From Schistosoma haematobium (taxonomy: Eukaryota > Platyhelminthes > Trematoda > Strigeidida > Schistosomatidae): a stretch of DNA of 64,000 nucleotides. The translations under genes were made by a program, and so were the position numbers. Shown here one piece after another: positions 23,354 to 39,082 of this stretch. Under the pieces are notes generated by a model that saw nothing but the letters and a program-made list of their open reading frames with translations, was not told the DNA's origin and made no database searches. Position 1 is the stretch's first letter. Every line of letters begins with the position of its first letter. The stretch covers positions 33,190,616 to 33,254,615 of the forward strand of contig NC_067196.1 in the NCBI RefSeq assembly GCF_000699445.3. The letters run 5' to 3'.

Positions 23354-26215
23354 TTACTTACTCCTGTTACTCCTCGTGAAGGAGCATAGGCCGCTCACCA
23401 GCATTCTCCATCCAACCCTGTCCTGGGCAATCCTTTCTAGCTCCGTCCAGTTGTAATTCATCGTTTTCATATCTGCTTCTATTATCCAACGCAATGTGTT
23501 CTTTGGCCTTCCTCTTTTTCGCTTCCCTTCAGGGTTCCAAGTTAGGGCTTGCCTCGTGATGCAGTTTGACGATTTGCGTAATGTATGTCCTATCCATTTC
23601 CATCGTCTTTTCCTAATTTCTTCTTCAGCTGGAAGTTGGTTTGTTCTCTCCCACAGAAGGCTATTGCTGATGGTATCCGGCCAATGGATGTTGAGTATCT
23701 TGCGTAGACAGCTAATTATAAATACTTGTACTTTCTTGATTGTGGTTGTTGTAGTTCTCCAAGTTTCAGCTCCATACAGTAGAACTGCCTTGACGTTGGT
23801 ATTGAAGATTCTCACTTTGATATTGGTTGAAAGTTGTTTTGAGTTCCATATGTTCTTCAATTGTAGGAATGCGACCCTTGCTTTGCCGATCCTCGCCTTT
23901 ACATCTGCATCTGAACCTCCTTGTTCATCGATGATGCTTCCTAGGTATGTGAAGGACTCTACATCTTCCAGAGTTTCGCCATCAAGAGTGATTGGATTGC
24001 TGTTCTACGTTTTGAATTTGAGGACCTTGGTTTTCCCTTTGTGTATGCTGAGGCCTATTGATGCAGAGACTGCTGCTACACTGGCTGTCTTCATCTGCAT
24101 CTGTTCGTGTGTACGTGATAGGAGGGCTAGGTCGTCTGCGAAGTCCAAATTGTCTAATTGGTTCTGAGCTGTCCATTGTATTCCGTGTTTTCCTTCAGAT
24201 GTTGAGGTCTTCATAATCCAGTCGACCACCAGAAGAAAGAGGAAGGGAGAGAGTAAACAGCCTTGTCTGACTCCGGTCCTTACTTGGAATGCATCTGTCA
24301 GCTGTCCTCCATGCACTACTTTGCACTGTAGTCCGTCGTATGAGTTCCGGATAATATTGACAATCTTCTCAGGAACTCCGTAGTGTCGAAGAAGATTCCA
24401 TAATGTCCTCCTATCTACACTGTCGAATGCCTTTTCATAATCAATGAAGTTGATGTATAGTGACGAGTTCCACTCAACTGATTGTTCGACGATGATCCGT
24501 AGTGTTGCAATTTGGTCTGTGCACGACCGATCCTTTCGGAATCCAGCTTGTTGATCTCGAAGTTGGGCATCTACTGCATCCTTCATCCGGTTCAGCAACA
24601 ATCTGTTGAAGACTTTCCCTGGTATTGACAGTAGTGTAATGCCTCTGTAGTTTTCACATTTGCTCAGATCTCCTTTCTTTGGAATCTTGACGAGGTGTCC
24701 TTCTTTCCAGTCCATCGGCACTTGTTCCTCCTCCCAAATCTTTTTGAATAGAAGATAAAGCATGCTTGTGGTTGCTTCGATGTCTAATTTCAGTGCTTCA
24801 GCTGGTATGTTGTCGGGTCCTGCTGCTTTCCCGTTCTTGATTTGTCTGACGGCCATTCTAATTTCTTCCGTAGTTGGTGGGTTGACATCTATAGGAAGAT
24901 CTGTGTGTGCTGCTTCGATGTCCGGTGGATTCACTGGAACCGGCCTATTCTGGAGTTCCTCGAAGTATTCTACCCATCTGTTACGCTGTTGTTGAATTTC
25001 GGTGATTGGCTTGCCTTCTTTGTCTTTGACCGGCCTCTCTGGTTTACTATAGTTCCCTGCTAGTTTCTTCGTTGTATCGTGAAGCTATTTCATATTTCCT
25101 TCTCTAGCAGCTTTTTCTGCCGTCGTTGCTAGTTCTTCCACGTATTTCTTCTTGTCGGCTCTTCTTTAGACCCAGAACCTCTTGACACGTTGAAGTTAAT
25201 GCTTCCTTGATGCCTTTCCAGTTGTCCTCCATAGTAGTTTCTTCTTCATTCAGTAGATCTTGTAAGGCTTGGAACCTCTTGTTGAGGGCTATCTTGAATT
25301 CATTGAGTTTGTCAGTATCTCGAAGGAAGGCTGTATTGAACCTTTGTAGTGCTGTTTGTCCACTTGTCCAGTACTTTTTAGCTTCAGTTTTAAATTGGCT
25401 ACAACTAGGTGGTGATCTGAAGCTACGTCAGCACCTCTCCTGGTTCTCACATCTTCCATTGTCCTTCGGAATTTTTTGTTGATGCAAATATGATCTATTT
25501 GGTTCTCTGTAGTGTGGTCCGGTGAGATCCATGTAGCCTTGTGTATACGCCTGTGTGGAAATATTGTGCCTCCTATGACCAATTTGTTGAATGCACATAG
25601 ATTTGCAAATCTTTCTCCATCTTCGTTTCTTTCTCCCAGTTCATGTCGTCCCATAATATCTTCATATCCAGTGTTGTCTATTCCGACTTTGGCATTTAGA
25701 TCTCCCATCAGAATAGTTAGGTCCTTCCTTGGGCATTTCTCAATGATTGACTACAGCCGCTCGTAGAACTGATCTTTAATGTCGTCGTTGCTATCATTGG
25801 TGGGTGCATAACATTGGATAATATTCATTAGGATTCCCTCCTTCTTTGTTTTGAATGATGCTTTGATGATTCTGGATCCGTGAGATTCCCATCATACAAG
25901 TGCATTTCGTGCTACTTTGGACAGCATAGGAGCGACTCCCTGAGTGTGTGGAGCATTGTCCTCTTCGTGACCGGAGTATAGCAGCATCTCTCCCGTAGCT
26001 AGCCTTTTCTGTCCAGCTTGGGTCCAGTGGGTTTCGCTGATTCCCAGTACTGCTAAGTTGTATCTCCTCATTTCCATTGCTATTTGACTGGTCTTCCCGG
26101 TTTCCCACATTGTTCGAACGTTCCATGTACCTATAAAAATTTTTGCTCTGGTTGTTAGAAGGGGCATCGGCCTCGTGGCTTCCGAAGGAACTCGGCTTTC
26201 ACCATGAAGCGTCAT
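23354..26215 (-). pseudogene. Endonuclease/reverse transcriptase of SR2-like copy 1, disrupted
   Basis: ATG at 26215. Endonuclease motifs: GTWNVRTMWETGK, LGISETHW, MGDLNAKVG (25708) and ASDHHLVV. RT motifs: NGKAAGPDNIPAEAL (24830), DQQAGFRKDRSC, INFIDYEKAFDSVDR, GVRQGCLLSPFLF and FADD (24130). The C-terminus has LLYGAETWR and GRPKN, ending at 23354. Breaks: TGA at 25892-25894, TAG near 25753, a one-base loss near 25375, the 158 bp deletion near 25160, and TAG near 24005. An RTE copy that can no longer make its enzyme. Confidence 0.88.
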
Positions 26216-26402
26216 AATTCTTCTAAATGAAGACCTTCTAACTCCCAGGGCAGAGTTAAAATGGTTTGGGTTATTTTTTTGGTAAGCGTTTTTTAGCGAG
26301 TTAGTTTTCTACGGGATGGGGACGCTAACCACATGCCCAACCCTTCTCCTTTACCCGGGCTTGGGACCGGCAGTAACCCTATAAGAGCTACAGGCGGAGT
26401 TA
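23354..26402 (-). mobile_element. SR2-like RTE non-LTR retrotransposon, copy 1
   Basis: Flanked by a 13 bp target-site duplication, aaaattgcacacc (23341-23353 and 26403-26415), so both ends are exact. The 5' end on minus begins aactccgcctgtagctc and carries a GC-rich leader. A single ORF region encodes AP endonuclease and RT. The 3' end is the ORF stop codon itself, in a TAAGTAA tail. Relative to the copy at 61775 it has a 158 bp deletion between endonuclease and RT (junction near 25160-25166). Confidence 0.88.
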
Positions 26403-26415
26403 AAAATTGCACACC

Positions 26416-28430
26416 ATTCGTCGTAAAATTCCTAAGTTTACCTGATCATCTCACTAGATTCTACCATGACTGTTCACTTCTCACACTTTCCAGCGTATAA
26501 TTCAACTGTTATGATAAGATAGACAAGATTAAGTAGAATAAATCATTTGATCCAATCAAACAAGATACGTGATTCACCATCTAATTAGTCGAAGTCTGAC
26601 AGACGAGATAATTGCACTTTTAAATGAATAAAACACTTGATTAATTCAATCGGTATTATTATTGTGTTTCTGTAAACTAGTGGTGCGAAAAGAGAACTTG
26701 TTTTTCATTGTACAACATACAAAATGGTTTAAATAAAATATTATCTTGTTAGTCTTTAGTAATGGTTCGACATTATCACAATAATAGAGCTTTAAAACCT
26801 TAATCTGTTTAAGATAAAAACTTTAAGAAATTTAATGCGATTTTTAAAGTGACTCTACTTATGACTATTATTACTGTTGTTGTGGTATACCTCTTGATAC
26901 ACGTGGTCTGAAAACTAGAATAAAATAGTTAATATATCCGAGTTTTTGAGCAACATATCTATAGAGATTTGTATATGGTTCATATGGGGAATTGCATTTT
27001 CCGAACTTCAAAGTTTGGTTAATTTAAAAATATCTAAAAGTGTTAACGGGCAAAACTTTTCAGTAATACACTACCTAACTTTTATACGGTTATGAATGTA
27101 GTGCTTCAGACCTCATCTACAGTACGTTACGTGACAGCCATATTACATTTGGATGTTGCTATTAGGATAATTTAAGAATAATGAACTGATCAATGACGTA
27201 TCTTTTGACTTTGAACTTGTCCTAAAGCCTTGTAGTGAGCCCACTCAACTACTGTATTATTTGTCTGCTCACTATAATTTAGACACCTAATCCATTATGT
27301 AAAATGTGTGGGTCTGATTGAGCACGTATCTGCACATCAATCTTTAATCTATTCTCCCATTGGTTGTAATACACAGACAATCAATAATTTATCCATACTT
27401 GATTAACACTCATAAATATATATGGATTTTTAACACACACACAAACACATACTCACTTGGTTTCCCTGTGTGCTTGCTTCGTGTACGCTTGAGGGTTTTA
27501 CTAATCCGTAACAATAAACTATAACTGGTGTTCGGGTTTTTGAATAATCTCGAGTAAATTCATAATTCTACTAGGAGATTTAGCCTGCGTTAAACACCTA
27601 GTTAATAAGATACTATTTATTGGAGTCAGGTATAGAGGAAATTAACCTCTACAACCTAAATATATACTGCAAAATCTGACTGATGCCGGGGAATAAGAAC
27701 TATTAATTGTCCAGGAGATAATAAAATGGTACAATACTCGATTTAAGATCTGAGTTTGTTGTCTTCGATCCAGTGTAGATGCTGAGTGCTCAATGTAGTG
27801 AAATTTCAAATGAAAATGAATCAATTATCCATTTCTCTTTGTTTTCAAATTAGTTTACTTTTTTCAGTCTATAATGAAGCTTATCTCCAAGTCTAATACT
27901 TATTACATTCAGGAAAACCGGTAGTTTATCAAGTATTTTGTTTTGTGAATGACATTAATCAGCAATGTGTGTATATCATTCACCATTTATTTGAATGTGT
28001 TGTAGTCTTTTATCAATCTATAAATCATTGATTTTACGATATTAATTTATGTTATTAATGGAATGAGCAGAAGTCTTCAATAATCCTACTCAATGTTTTT
28101 CCTTGTATAATCGATAAGTTTGGATTGAACTTTATATTGCTTAAAATAATTGGTTAATTTCTTGTTGTTTAATTGATTGATTATAAATCCCCGTAAAGGA
28201 ATACATATTTATACAATAAATAATTATAAATAATAGTACATTTTGGAATATCTTCAAACGAATGAAATATTTAGTTAATAGATACACATGAAAAACTTTT
28301 TCGAAGTAAGTTAAACTTTTAACTGTATTTTGTTAAAATGCTTTTCTTATTTTTGTTATATCCAAGCGAAGATTAAATCACGAGTAACTTCTGAGACATA
28401 TTAATTGACTAATATTATCTATACATGCTT
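26416..28430. other. AT-rich sequence inside duplication copy 1
   Basis: No gene seen. A short (CA)n tract near 27433 is one repeat unit longer in copy 2. Confidence 0.4.
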
Positions 28431-28960
28431 ATGGTATAACTATTCAATAATTAGTTTATGTATATTCCTCTTATTATAAGCTTTATTCTGACCTATAATT
28501 TATTATTGTACGATTTACTGTTCTTAAGCTATGTTCAGTATATTGACTACTGCCTCTCACGTTCACAACCACTTTGGGGCTCTATTGTATACAAATGTTA
28601 TTTCCTATTTTATGGTGCTTTGCTGTCTGTTTGTTTGATAATATAAACCCAGTATGTCTGAGATAAATGATTCGATTCGATTCGCATAGTGGAAGCTGGT
28701 ATTGGTGTTCTGGACTCAAGTGGACGGGCTAGGCGGATATAGGACCAATAAGGACGCTAGGCTGCTCATACCGGTCGAACGTCATTGGTTTGGCACAGTG
28801 CTAAGATTGTATAAGTTGTATTTTGATTGGTGGATAAATCACGTGATAAAAAGCCGGACATAAAGTCACAACAATTTTCTTGTCTATTTCTAATAATTCG
28901 TGAAAGACAATTTATAGTGTGTATAAGTAATGTAAAGAATATTTGTATCTCATATGGGTG
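28431..28960 (+). repeat. Probable retroelement-derived block with GATTC tail
   Basis: The part to 28683 ends in gattcgattcgattcg, like the short tandem tail of a non-LTR element. The next part (28690-28860) is less AT-rich and has an ataaaaagccgg motif that could be a retroelement promoter. Neither part is assigned to a family. Duplicated at 36800-37330. Confidence 0.3.
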
Positions 28961-28969
28961 ATTTGGATG

Positions 28970-29020
28970 GAGTTTTGTTCTCTGAGCTGACCAAACCATC
29001 CAGCTCAAAGAACAAAACTC
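28970..29020. repeat. Short hairpin, copy 1
   Basis: Arms 28970-28989 and 29001-29020 pair over 20 bp with one mismatch around an 11 base loop. Repeated at 37340-37390. Confidence 0.6.
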
Positions 29021-29297
29021 TATCAAAATGTAAAGAACTTTTGGATAATATTCTTCTTAAAGACTAACCAAATGCTTGTTCATTTTATTCATTATGAAGA
29101 GTATGTTTACTTTAAGCTAAGGAACAGTTATTTATTAAGATATTTAATCTTAATAAGATAAGTACTTTTATATAATCGACTCTTCATTAGTGTTTTTCCA
29201 CAAGCTCAGTTTTATCTGATAATAGTTCGTTACTAAATTACAATGATTTATTTCAATTCTAAATGCTTATAAAAAATAGTTTCAATCATTTAAGTAG

Positions 29298-29570
29298 TGT
29301 GGTGTGTGCTACTTATATTGACACGAGTAGTATATGATGTTAGTCGTGAACAGAAGGTCTGGCAGGAGAGAGATAAGAGGATCGAACAGTAAAGAATGGA
29401 AAATACAAGAATGAAAATACAAGAACAATGAAGTCTGAGTCATTTTGAGACAATCGATGGACATTTTGCAAATTAAGCATTTACTTTATGATTGTTAGAT
29501 TTTATTAACAAGTCCTGTAATTTTGTGTGAAGTACATTTGATTGTCCCCACCCGTGTTCTGTTCACTACA
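29298..29570 (+). repeat. Solo-LTR-like repeat, copy 1
   Basis: 273 bp starting TGTGG and ending CTACA, flanked by a 4 bp direct repeat gtag (29294-29297 and 29571-29574). The TG...CA ends plus a short target-site duplication are what a solo LTR would show. A related inverted copy lies at 48040-48320, so it is a dispersed family. Orientation is arbitrary because no internal region is attached. Confidence 0.55.
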
Positions 29571-30732
29571 GTAGTATTTTGAACAGGGGTAAAATGATTC
29601 TAAATTTGAAGATTTTTTTGGTAGTTTTCATCGTTTCGACGATTACTAAATGGTGGTCTAACATTGATCAGTTTATGATTTCAATACAGTTCGACATTTT
29701 CAGTTTAATAATTTCAAGTAGTTTCTGGATTGTTCTGAATGACTACAAACCATGAGTCTCTGTTCTTGTTCATCTCCTAATATGTGTACAATTTTTACAA
29801 AGCATGCTCTTCCTGTTCCAGTGAATAAACTGGATTTTGAACCTGCAACTTATTAGTTGAACATCTAATCCTAAAACCACGAAGTTATGATTTTTCAACA
29901 TTAACTTCCCTTTTCTGGAAAACTGGTGTAACTCCTGACGGCATCTATATATTACGCTGACATAAATTTCTAACACAAAACTTTGTAAGTAGTTTTCACA
30001 ATACGTTCGTATGGCTTTGAAGATCATAGAATATTATGCATCCTCTTCTTTTACGACTAAATGAATTCACTAAATTGTTTAAAAGAAACTGATTGATTTC
30101 ATGAGGTGGTAAAAATGTAGATTTTAGTTCTAAATAAACTAATTTCACAAAGCTAGCTGTGTGGAAAGTTTTATTGTCAACAGTTTATAATTCCATTCAT
30201 ATTTTAATATCAATAAAATGTGTTCATCTACATCAAATTAAGCCTAATGAAGTAAATTTAAGTAGTGTAAAATATCAACGAATACTACTTTCGGCGTAAG
30301 TGGAGATGTAGTCTTTAATGAAAATTAAACCAAATGTTTTGAACTTTTGTTATGGTAATTTGATTTGATAAAATGCTAAGGTAGTTAAATTAATAATTTT
30401 CTCACGAATTTAAGCCTCAAATTTTTTTTAAAAAAACAGAACACCTAGCTGATCAACTGTATGAAAATGTTTCAAAGAATCAAACTTATTAGTCATTCAC
30501 AGAATAGTATGACTGAGCTGGTTACTTATTAATAAATAAATGAATAACCAGGCATTTAGATTGCAAAACAATCAATAATTCCTCACATTCGACTGTCAGC
30601 AGTGGCACTATTTATGAAAAAATCAATGGTTCACTTAACGAATAGTAATATTAACTCAAAATAGTAGTTAAAATGTGCGAACGAATTTTCATTCTGCGAG
30701 TGAAAAGCGTTTTGTGCTTCAAGTTCTATCCA

Positions 30733-31635
30733 TTTATTATTAAGTCCATATTTTGAGAACTACCTTCTAATAAATAGATCTCACTGTTATTTTTGGAACG
30801 CCGTTCGTGCAACCAATAAATATATGATGATTAACCTGTAGTGATTTGCTATATAAGTATATGATGTGAAAAATACGACAGATCTTAGTAATTATGCCAT
30901 ATGTCAAATATAATCTACATCTTTGAACAAGTAAATCTAGTCATGCTGATGTTAGTTTGGAGTTGCATTTAGAAATCAATAAAACACACCAGAAGCAAAT
31001 AGATCAGCCTTTTGACTTTCTCTATAAATGGAAGATTTTTTAAGTAAATAAGTACTTACACGATGGGTATAGGTGTAGTGCAACCACTAATAAGATGCAA
31101 TCCAGTGACACTAACTGGTTCTCGAAATCGACTATATTTAAGAGATATTGGGAATGAGGGGGAATATGTCATACTGGAATAAAGGAGAATTATCCAGTAA
31201 TTAAATAGAAATTAGAACTGTAAAATCCATAATTTTTGGGCACTTGTAATATATTAAAGACCACTCTGTTTATCCATGTGACCACTTAAAATGAGAAAGT
31301 GAAATCTGAACTTGAGCCTTTCAGAAGTAAAATTACACTAAGATGGAAGTTTTACCGGAAATAACTCCATTTCACCCAACATTATAGCTCAAGTTTCTTC
31401 ACGAAATTAATAAAGGGAACCAAAATTGTATTTTGATAGATAACTGTCTAGCAATGGAAAACCCTCAGTGTTGGCAATTAACGTTTCTCTGATAATATTA
31501 TGATCCAAACCAATAATAATTTGGAATTAAAAGAGTAGAGACAGCCGACACTTGAATAGTGTACTTACACTATATTATCATCCTTATGATTCGGGTTGCA
31601 TAAGATCCGATGTGGGAGAAAATACAAGGAATAAG
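30733..31635 (-). CDS. Candidate 3' end of a minus-strand gene, copy 2 (unrecognised)
   Basis: The same blocks as in copy 1: 31569-31635, 31060-31131 and a terminal block from about 31018, with the same donors and phases. One base change in the first block turns Leu to Pro. In the terminal block the TGA of copy 1 is TCA, so the frame runs on for 12 more residues (V-E-S-Q-K-A-D...) before a TGA. Both copies keep splice sites, which mildly supports a real gene. Confidence 0.28.
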
Positions 31636-31723
31636 CTGAAATCTAAAATTTATAATGCTCTGATTATTTAATTCACTATACTACTAAGTACAACAAAGCA
31701 AATTTCACATAAAATTGCACACC

Positions 31724-34773
<3,050 letters not shown>

Positions 34774-34786
34774 AAAATTGCACACC

Positions 34787-36799
34787 ATTCGTCGTAAAAT
34801 TCCTAAGTTTACCTGATCATCTCACTAGATTCTACCATGACTGTTCACTTCTCACACTTTCCAGCGTATAATTCAACTGTTATGATAAGATAGACAAGAT
34901 TAAGTAGAATAAATCATTTGATCCAATCAAACAAGATACGTGATTCACCATCTAATTAGTCGAAGTCTGACAGACGAGATAATTGCACTTTTAAATGAAT
35001 AAAACACTTGATTAATTCAATCGGTATTATTATTGTGTTTCTGTAAACTAGTGGTGCGAAAAGAGAACTTGTTTTTCATTGTACAACATACAAAATGGTT
35101 TAAATAAAATATTATCTTGTTAGTCTTTAGTAATGGTTCGACATTATCACAATAATAGAGCTTTAAAACCTTAATCTGTTTAAGATAAAAACTTTAAGAA
35201 ATTTAATGCGATTTTTAAAGTGACTCTACTTATGACTATTATTACTGTTGTTGTGGTATACCTCTTGATACACGTGGTCTGAAAACTAGAATAAAATAGT
35301 TAATATATCCGAGTTTTTGAGCAACATATCTATAGAGATTTGTATATGGTTCATATGGGGAATTGCATTTTCCGAACTTCAAAGTTTGGTTAATTTAAAA
35401 ATATCTAAAAGTGTTAACGGGCAAAACTTTTCAGTAATACACTACCTAACTTTTATACGGTTATGAATGTAGTGCTTCAGACCTCATCTACAGTACGTTA
35501 CGTGACAGCCATATTACATTTGGATGTTGCTATTAGGATAATTTAAGAATAATGAACTGATCAATGACGTATCTTTTGACTTTGAACTTGTCCTAAAGCC
35601 TTGTAGTGAGCCCACTCAACTACTGTATTATTTGTCTGCTCACTATAATTTAGACACCTAATCCATTATGTAAAATGTGTGGGTCTGATTGAGCACGTAT
35701 CTGCACATCAATCTTTAATCTATTCTCCCATTGGTTGTAATACACAGACAATCAATAATTTATCCATACTTGATTAACACTCATAAATATATATGGATTT
35801 TTAACACACACACACAAACACATACTCACTTGGTTTCCCTGTGTGCTTGCTTCGTGTAGGCTTGAGAGTTTTACTAATCCTTAACAATAAACTATAACTG
35901 GTGTTCGGGTTTTTGAATAATCTCGAGTAAATTCATAATTCTACTAGGAGATTTAGCCTGCGTTAAACACCTAGTTAATAAGATACTATTTATTGGAGTC
36001 AGGTATAGAGGAAATTAACCTCTACAACCTAAATATATACTGCAAAATCTGACTGATGCCGGGGAATAAGAACTATTAATTGTCCAGGAGATAATAAAAT
36101 GGTACAATACTCGATTTAAGATCTGAGTTTGTTGTCTTCGATCCAGTGTAGATGCTGAGTGCTCAATGTAGTGAAATTTCAAATGAAAATGAATCAATTA
36201 TCCATTTCTCTTTGTTTTCAAATTAGTTTACTTTTTCAGTCTATAATGAAGCTTATCTCCAAGTCTAATACTTATTACATTTAGGAAAACCGGTAGTCTA
36301 TCAAGTATTTTTTTTGTGAATGAGATTAATCAGCAATGTGTGTATATCATTCACCATTTATTTGAATGTGTTGTAGTCTTTTATCAATCTATAAATCATT
36401 GATTTTACGATATTAATTTATGTTATTAATGGAATGAGTAGAAGTCTTCAATAATCCCACTCAATGTTTTTCCTCGTATAATCAATAAATTTGGATTGAA
36501 CTTTATATTGCTTAAACTAATTGGTTAATTTCTTGTTGTTTAATTGATTGATTATAAATCCCCGTAAAGGAATACATATTTATACAATAAATAATTATAA
36601 ATAATAGTACATTTTGGAATATCTTCAAACGAATGAAATATTTAGTTAATAGATACACATGAAAAACTTTTTCGAAGTAAGTTAAACTTTTAACTGTATT
36701 TTGTTAAAATGCTTTTCTTATTTTTGTTATATCCAAGCGAAGATTAAATCACGAGTAACTTCTGAGACATATTAATTGACTAATATTATCTATACATGC
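34787..36799. other. AT-rich sequence inside duplication copy 2
   Basis: Equivalent of 26416-28430; no gene seen. Confidence 0.4.
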
Positions 36800-37330
36800 T
36801 TATGGTATAACTATTCAATAATTAGTTTATGTATATTCCTCTTATTATAAGCTTTATTCTGACCTATAATTTATTATTGTACGATTTACTGTTCTTAAGC
36901 TATGTTCAGTATATTGACTACTGCCTCTCACGTTCACAACCACTTTGGGGCTCTATTGTATACAAATGTTATTTCCTATTTTATGGTGCTTTGCCTTCTG
37001 TTTGTTTGATATATAAACCCAGTATGTCTGAGATAAATGATTCGATTCGATTCGCATAGTGGAAGCTGGTATTGGTGTTCTGGACTCAAGTGGACGGGCT
37101 AGGCGGATATAGGACCAATAAGGACGCTAGGCTGCTCATACCGGTCGAACGTCATTGGTTTGGCACAGTGCTAAGATTGTATAAGTTGTATTTTGATTGG
37201 TGGATAAATCACGTGATAAAAAGCCGGACATAAAGTCACAACAATTTTCTTGTCTATTTCTAATAATTCGTGAAAGACAATTTATAGTGTGTATAAGTAA
37301 TGTAAAGAATATTTGTATCTCATATGGGTG
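36800..37330 (+). repeat. Probable retroelement-derived block, copy 2
   Basis: Duplicate of 28431-28960, with the same GATTC tail near 37040. Confidence 0.3.
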
Positions 37331-37339
37331 ATTTGGATG

Positions 37340-37390
37340 GAGTTTTGTTCTCTGAGCTGACCAAACCATCCAGCTCAAAGAACAAAACTC
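37340..37390. repeat. Short hairpin, copy 2
   Basis: Duplicate of 28970-29020, unchanged. Confidence 0.6.
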
Positions 37391-37668
37391 TATCAAAATG
37401 TAAAGAACTTTTGGATAATATTCTTCTTAAAGACTAACCAAATGCTTGTTCATTTTATTCATTATGAAGAGTATGTTTACTTTAAGCTAAGGAACAGTTA
37501 TTTATTAAGATATTTAATCTTAATAAGATAAGTACTTTTTATATAATCGACTCTTCATTAGTGTTTTTCCACAAGCTCAGTTTTATCTGATAATAGTTCG
37601 TTACTAAATTACAATGATTTATTTCAATTCTAAATGCTTATAAAAAATAGTTTCAATCATTTAAGTAG

Positions 37669-37941
37669 TGTGGTGTGTGCTACTTATATTGACACGAGTA
37701 GTATATGATGTTAGTCGTGAACAGAAGGTCTGGCAGGAGAGAGATAAGAGGATCGAACAGTAAAGAATGGAAAATACAAGAATGAAAATACAAGAACAAT
37801 GAAGTCTGAGTCATTTTGAGACAATCGATGGACATTTTGCAAATTAAGCATTTACTTTATGATTGTTAGATTTTATTAACAAGTCCTGTAATTTTGTGTG
37901 AAGTACATTTGATTGTCCCCACCCGTGTTCTGTTCACTACA
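37669..37941 (+). repeat. Solo-LTR-like repeat, copy 2
   Basis: Duplicate of 29298-29570 with the same gtag flanks. Confidence 0.55.
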
Positions 37942-38020
37942 GTAGTATTTTGAACAGGGGTAAAATGATTCTAAATTTGAAGATTTTTTTGGTAGTTTTC
38001 ATCGTTTCGACGATTACTAA

Positions 38021-39082
38021 CATGGTACTTCATATCTTTCTTTTACACTAAATGGGAAAAGACATTCAAGAATATTTTAACTGATTCCATCTTCTGTTAA
38101 TAAGTGGGATAAAACTATAGCAACTGTTTTACAATCAATTCAGATTATAATTAATGTTTTAAGCCCTTTTTGTAACTTAACTGACAGTCTTATTTGAACA
38201 GTAACAATTAACATATTTCTTTGTACTATTATGATTACTATCCTATGTGTATAAACGTGTATGCTTGATCACATGACAGCCTACGGACATATCTCACTCT
38301 AGCTAAAATGGTCGTCGCTTGAATATCGATCTATGAGCCACCTCTTTCCCATATATGTATGTACTCGAATCCTATTATTAGCCTTTGCCTTGTATAGCTG
38401 CACCTTGATTCTATTTGACTAGAAATTTGCCTTTGTGTTCTCTCGCACACATATATTCGCCTCACTGCTTCAAATTCGCTAGATGCGCTTATAACTTCAT
38501 GATCTGTGTTGTCTGCTAATAAATTGTAGTCGCCGCTTCTTATTGCCTTTTGAATTCAAACACCGTTGGGATTTATATAATAACGGTTATCAAGGTGATT
38601 GATTAATGAATCTAGGCCACTACAAAAGAATTCGGTAAGTATGTACGTTGGATTAGGCTTCGAAATTTGGAGTAATTTTGAGTCCGTTTAGGATACTTCT
38701 TTTAGAAAGCATGAATAATGTTGTTTTGTTTATTAATTTACAACTCTGATAACTACAAAAATTAATTTAATCTAGTAATATTTTCACTTTATTAATTGAA
38801 CAGACCACTTTGAATAAAAATTAAATAGTTTCTATTCCTAAACATATTTCTATGCTCAGTTATTGAGATGGGGATCATGTGCATTATCTGTAGAATATAT
38901 AACTTATGATCAACCAAATTCGTTATCAAAATTTTAAACTTTAATACAAAAATGATTGTTTATATAAATAGAATTAGTAATTGTTCATACTATTGAGATA
39001 ACTAGTACTAAACTGTACTTTTGTTTTACTTCACCTTCATTGAGACATGTGAGTTACAAGCTAGGATTGCAGAGTAGTATTC
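38021..39082. other. Spacer with a possible LTR-like island
   Basis: About 38240-38600 is less AT-rich and holds TATA-like and AATAAA sequences (near 38519), resembling an LTR. I could not find matching ends or a target-site duplication. A strong splice-donor-like site (cggtaagtatg) lies at about 38635. The remainder is AT-rich without features. Confidence 0.3.

Larger units (their letters stand above)
21265..29648 (+). repeat. 8.38 kb tandem duplication, copy 1
   Basis: The sequence from aatggtggtctaacatt at 21265 recurs at 29649 and stays collinear to 38020. The copies are nearly identical: an 8384 bp offset on the left, falling to 8370 after a 12 bp and a 2 bp deletion in copy 2 (near 30700 and 31022). 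The junction shows about 2 bp of microhomology (aa). Contents: candidate minus-strand exons, an SR2-like RTE, AT-rich sequence, a dispersed-repeat block, a small hairpin and a solo LTR. Confidence 0.92.

Noticed and set aside
23496..24167. Long + strand open frame (223 codons) opposite the SR2-like RT
   Set aside because: It is the antisense shadow of the RT C-terminal region and appears in both copies only because of the duplication.
28458..28646. 62-codon hydrophobic + frame, repeated at 36829
   Set aside because: Lies in a repeat block with a retroelement-like tail; the hydrophobic reading comes from T-rich sequence.
38240..38640. LTR of a Gypsy-type element
   Set aside because: Composition and AATAAA fit, but no TG...CA boundaries with target duplication or primer-binding site could be fixed, so it is only noted in the spacer entry.
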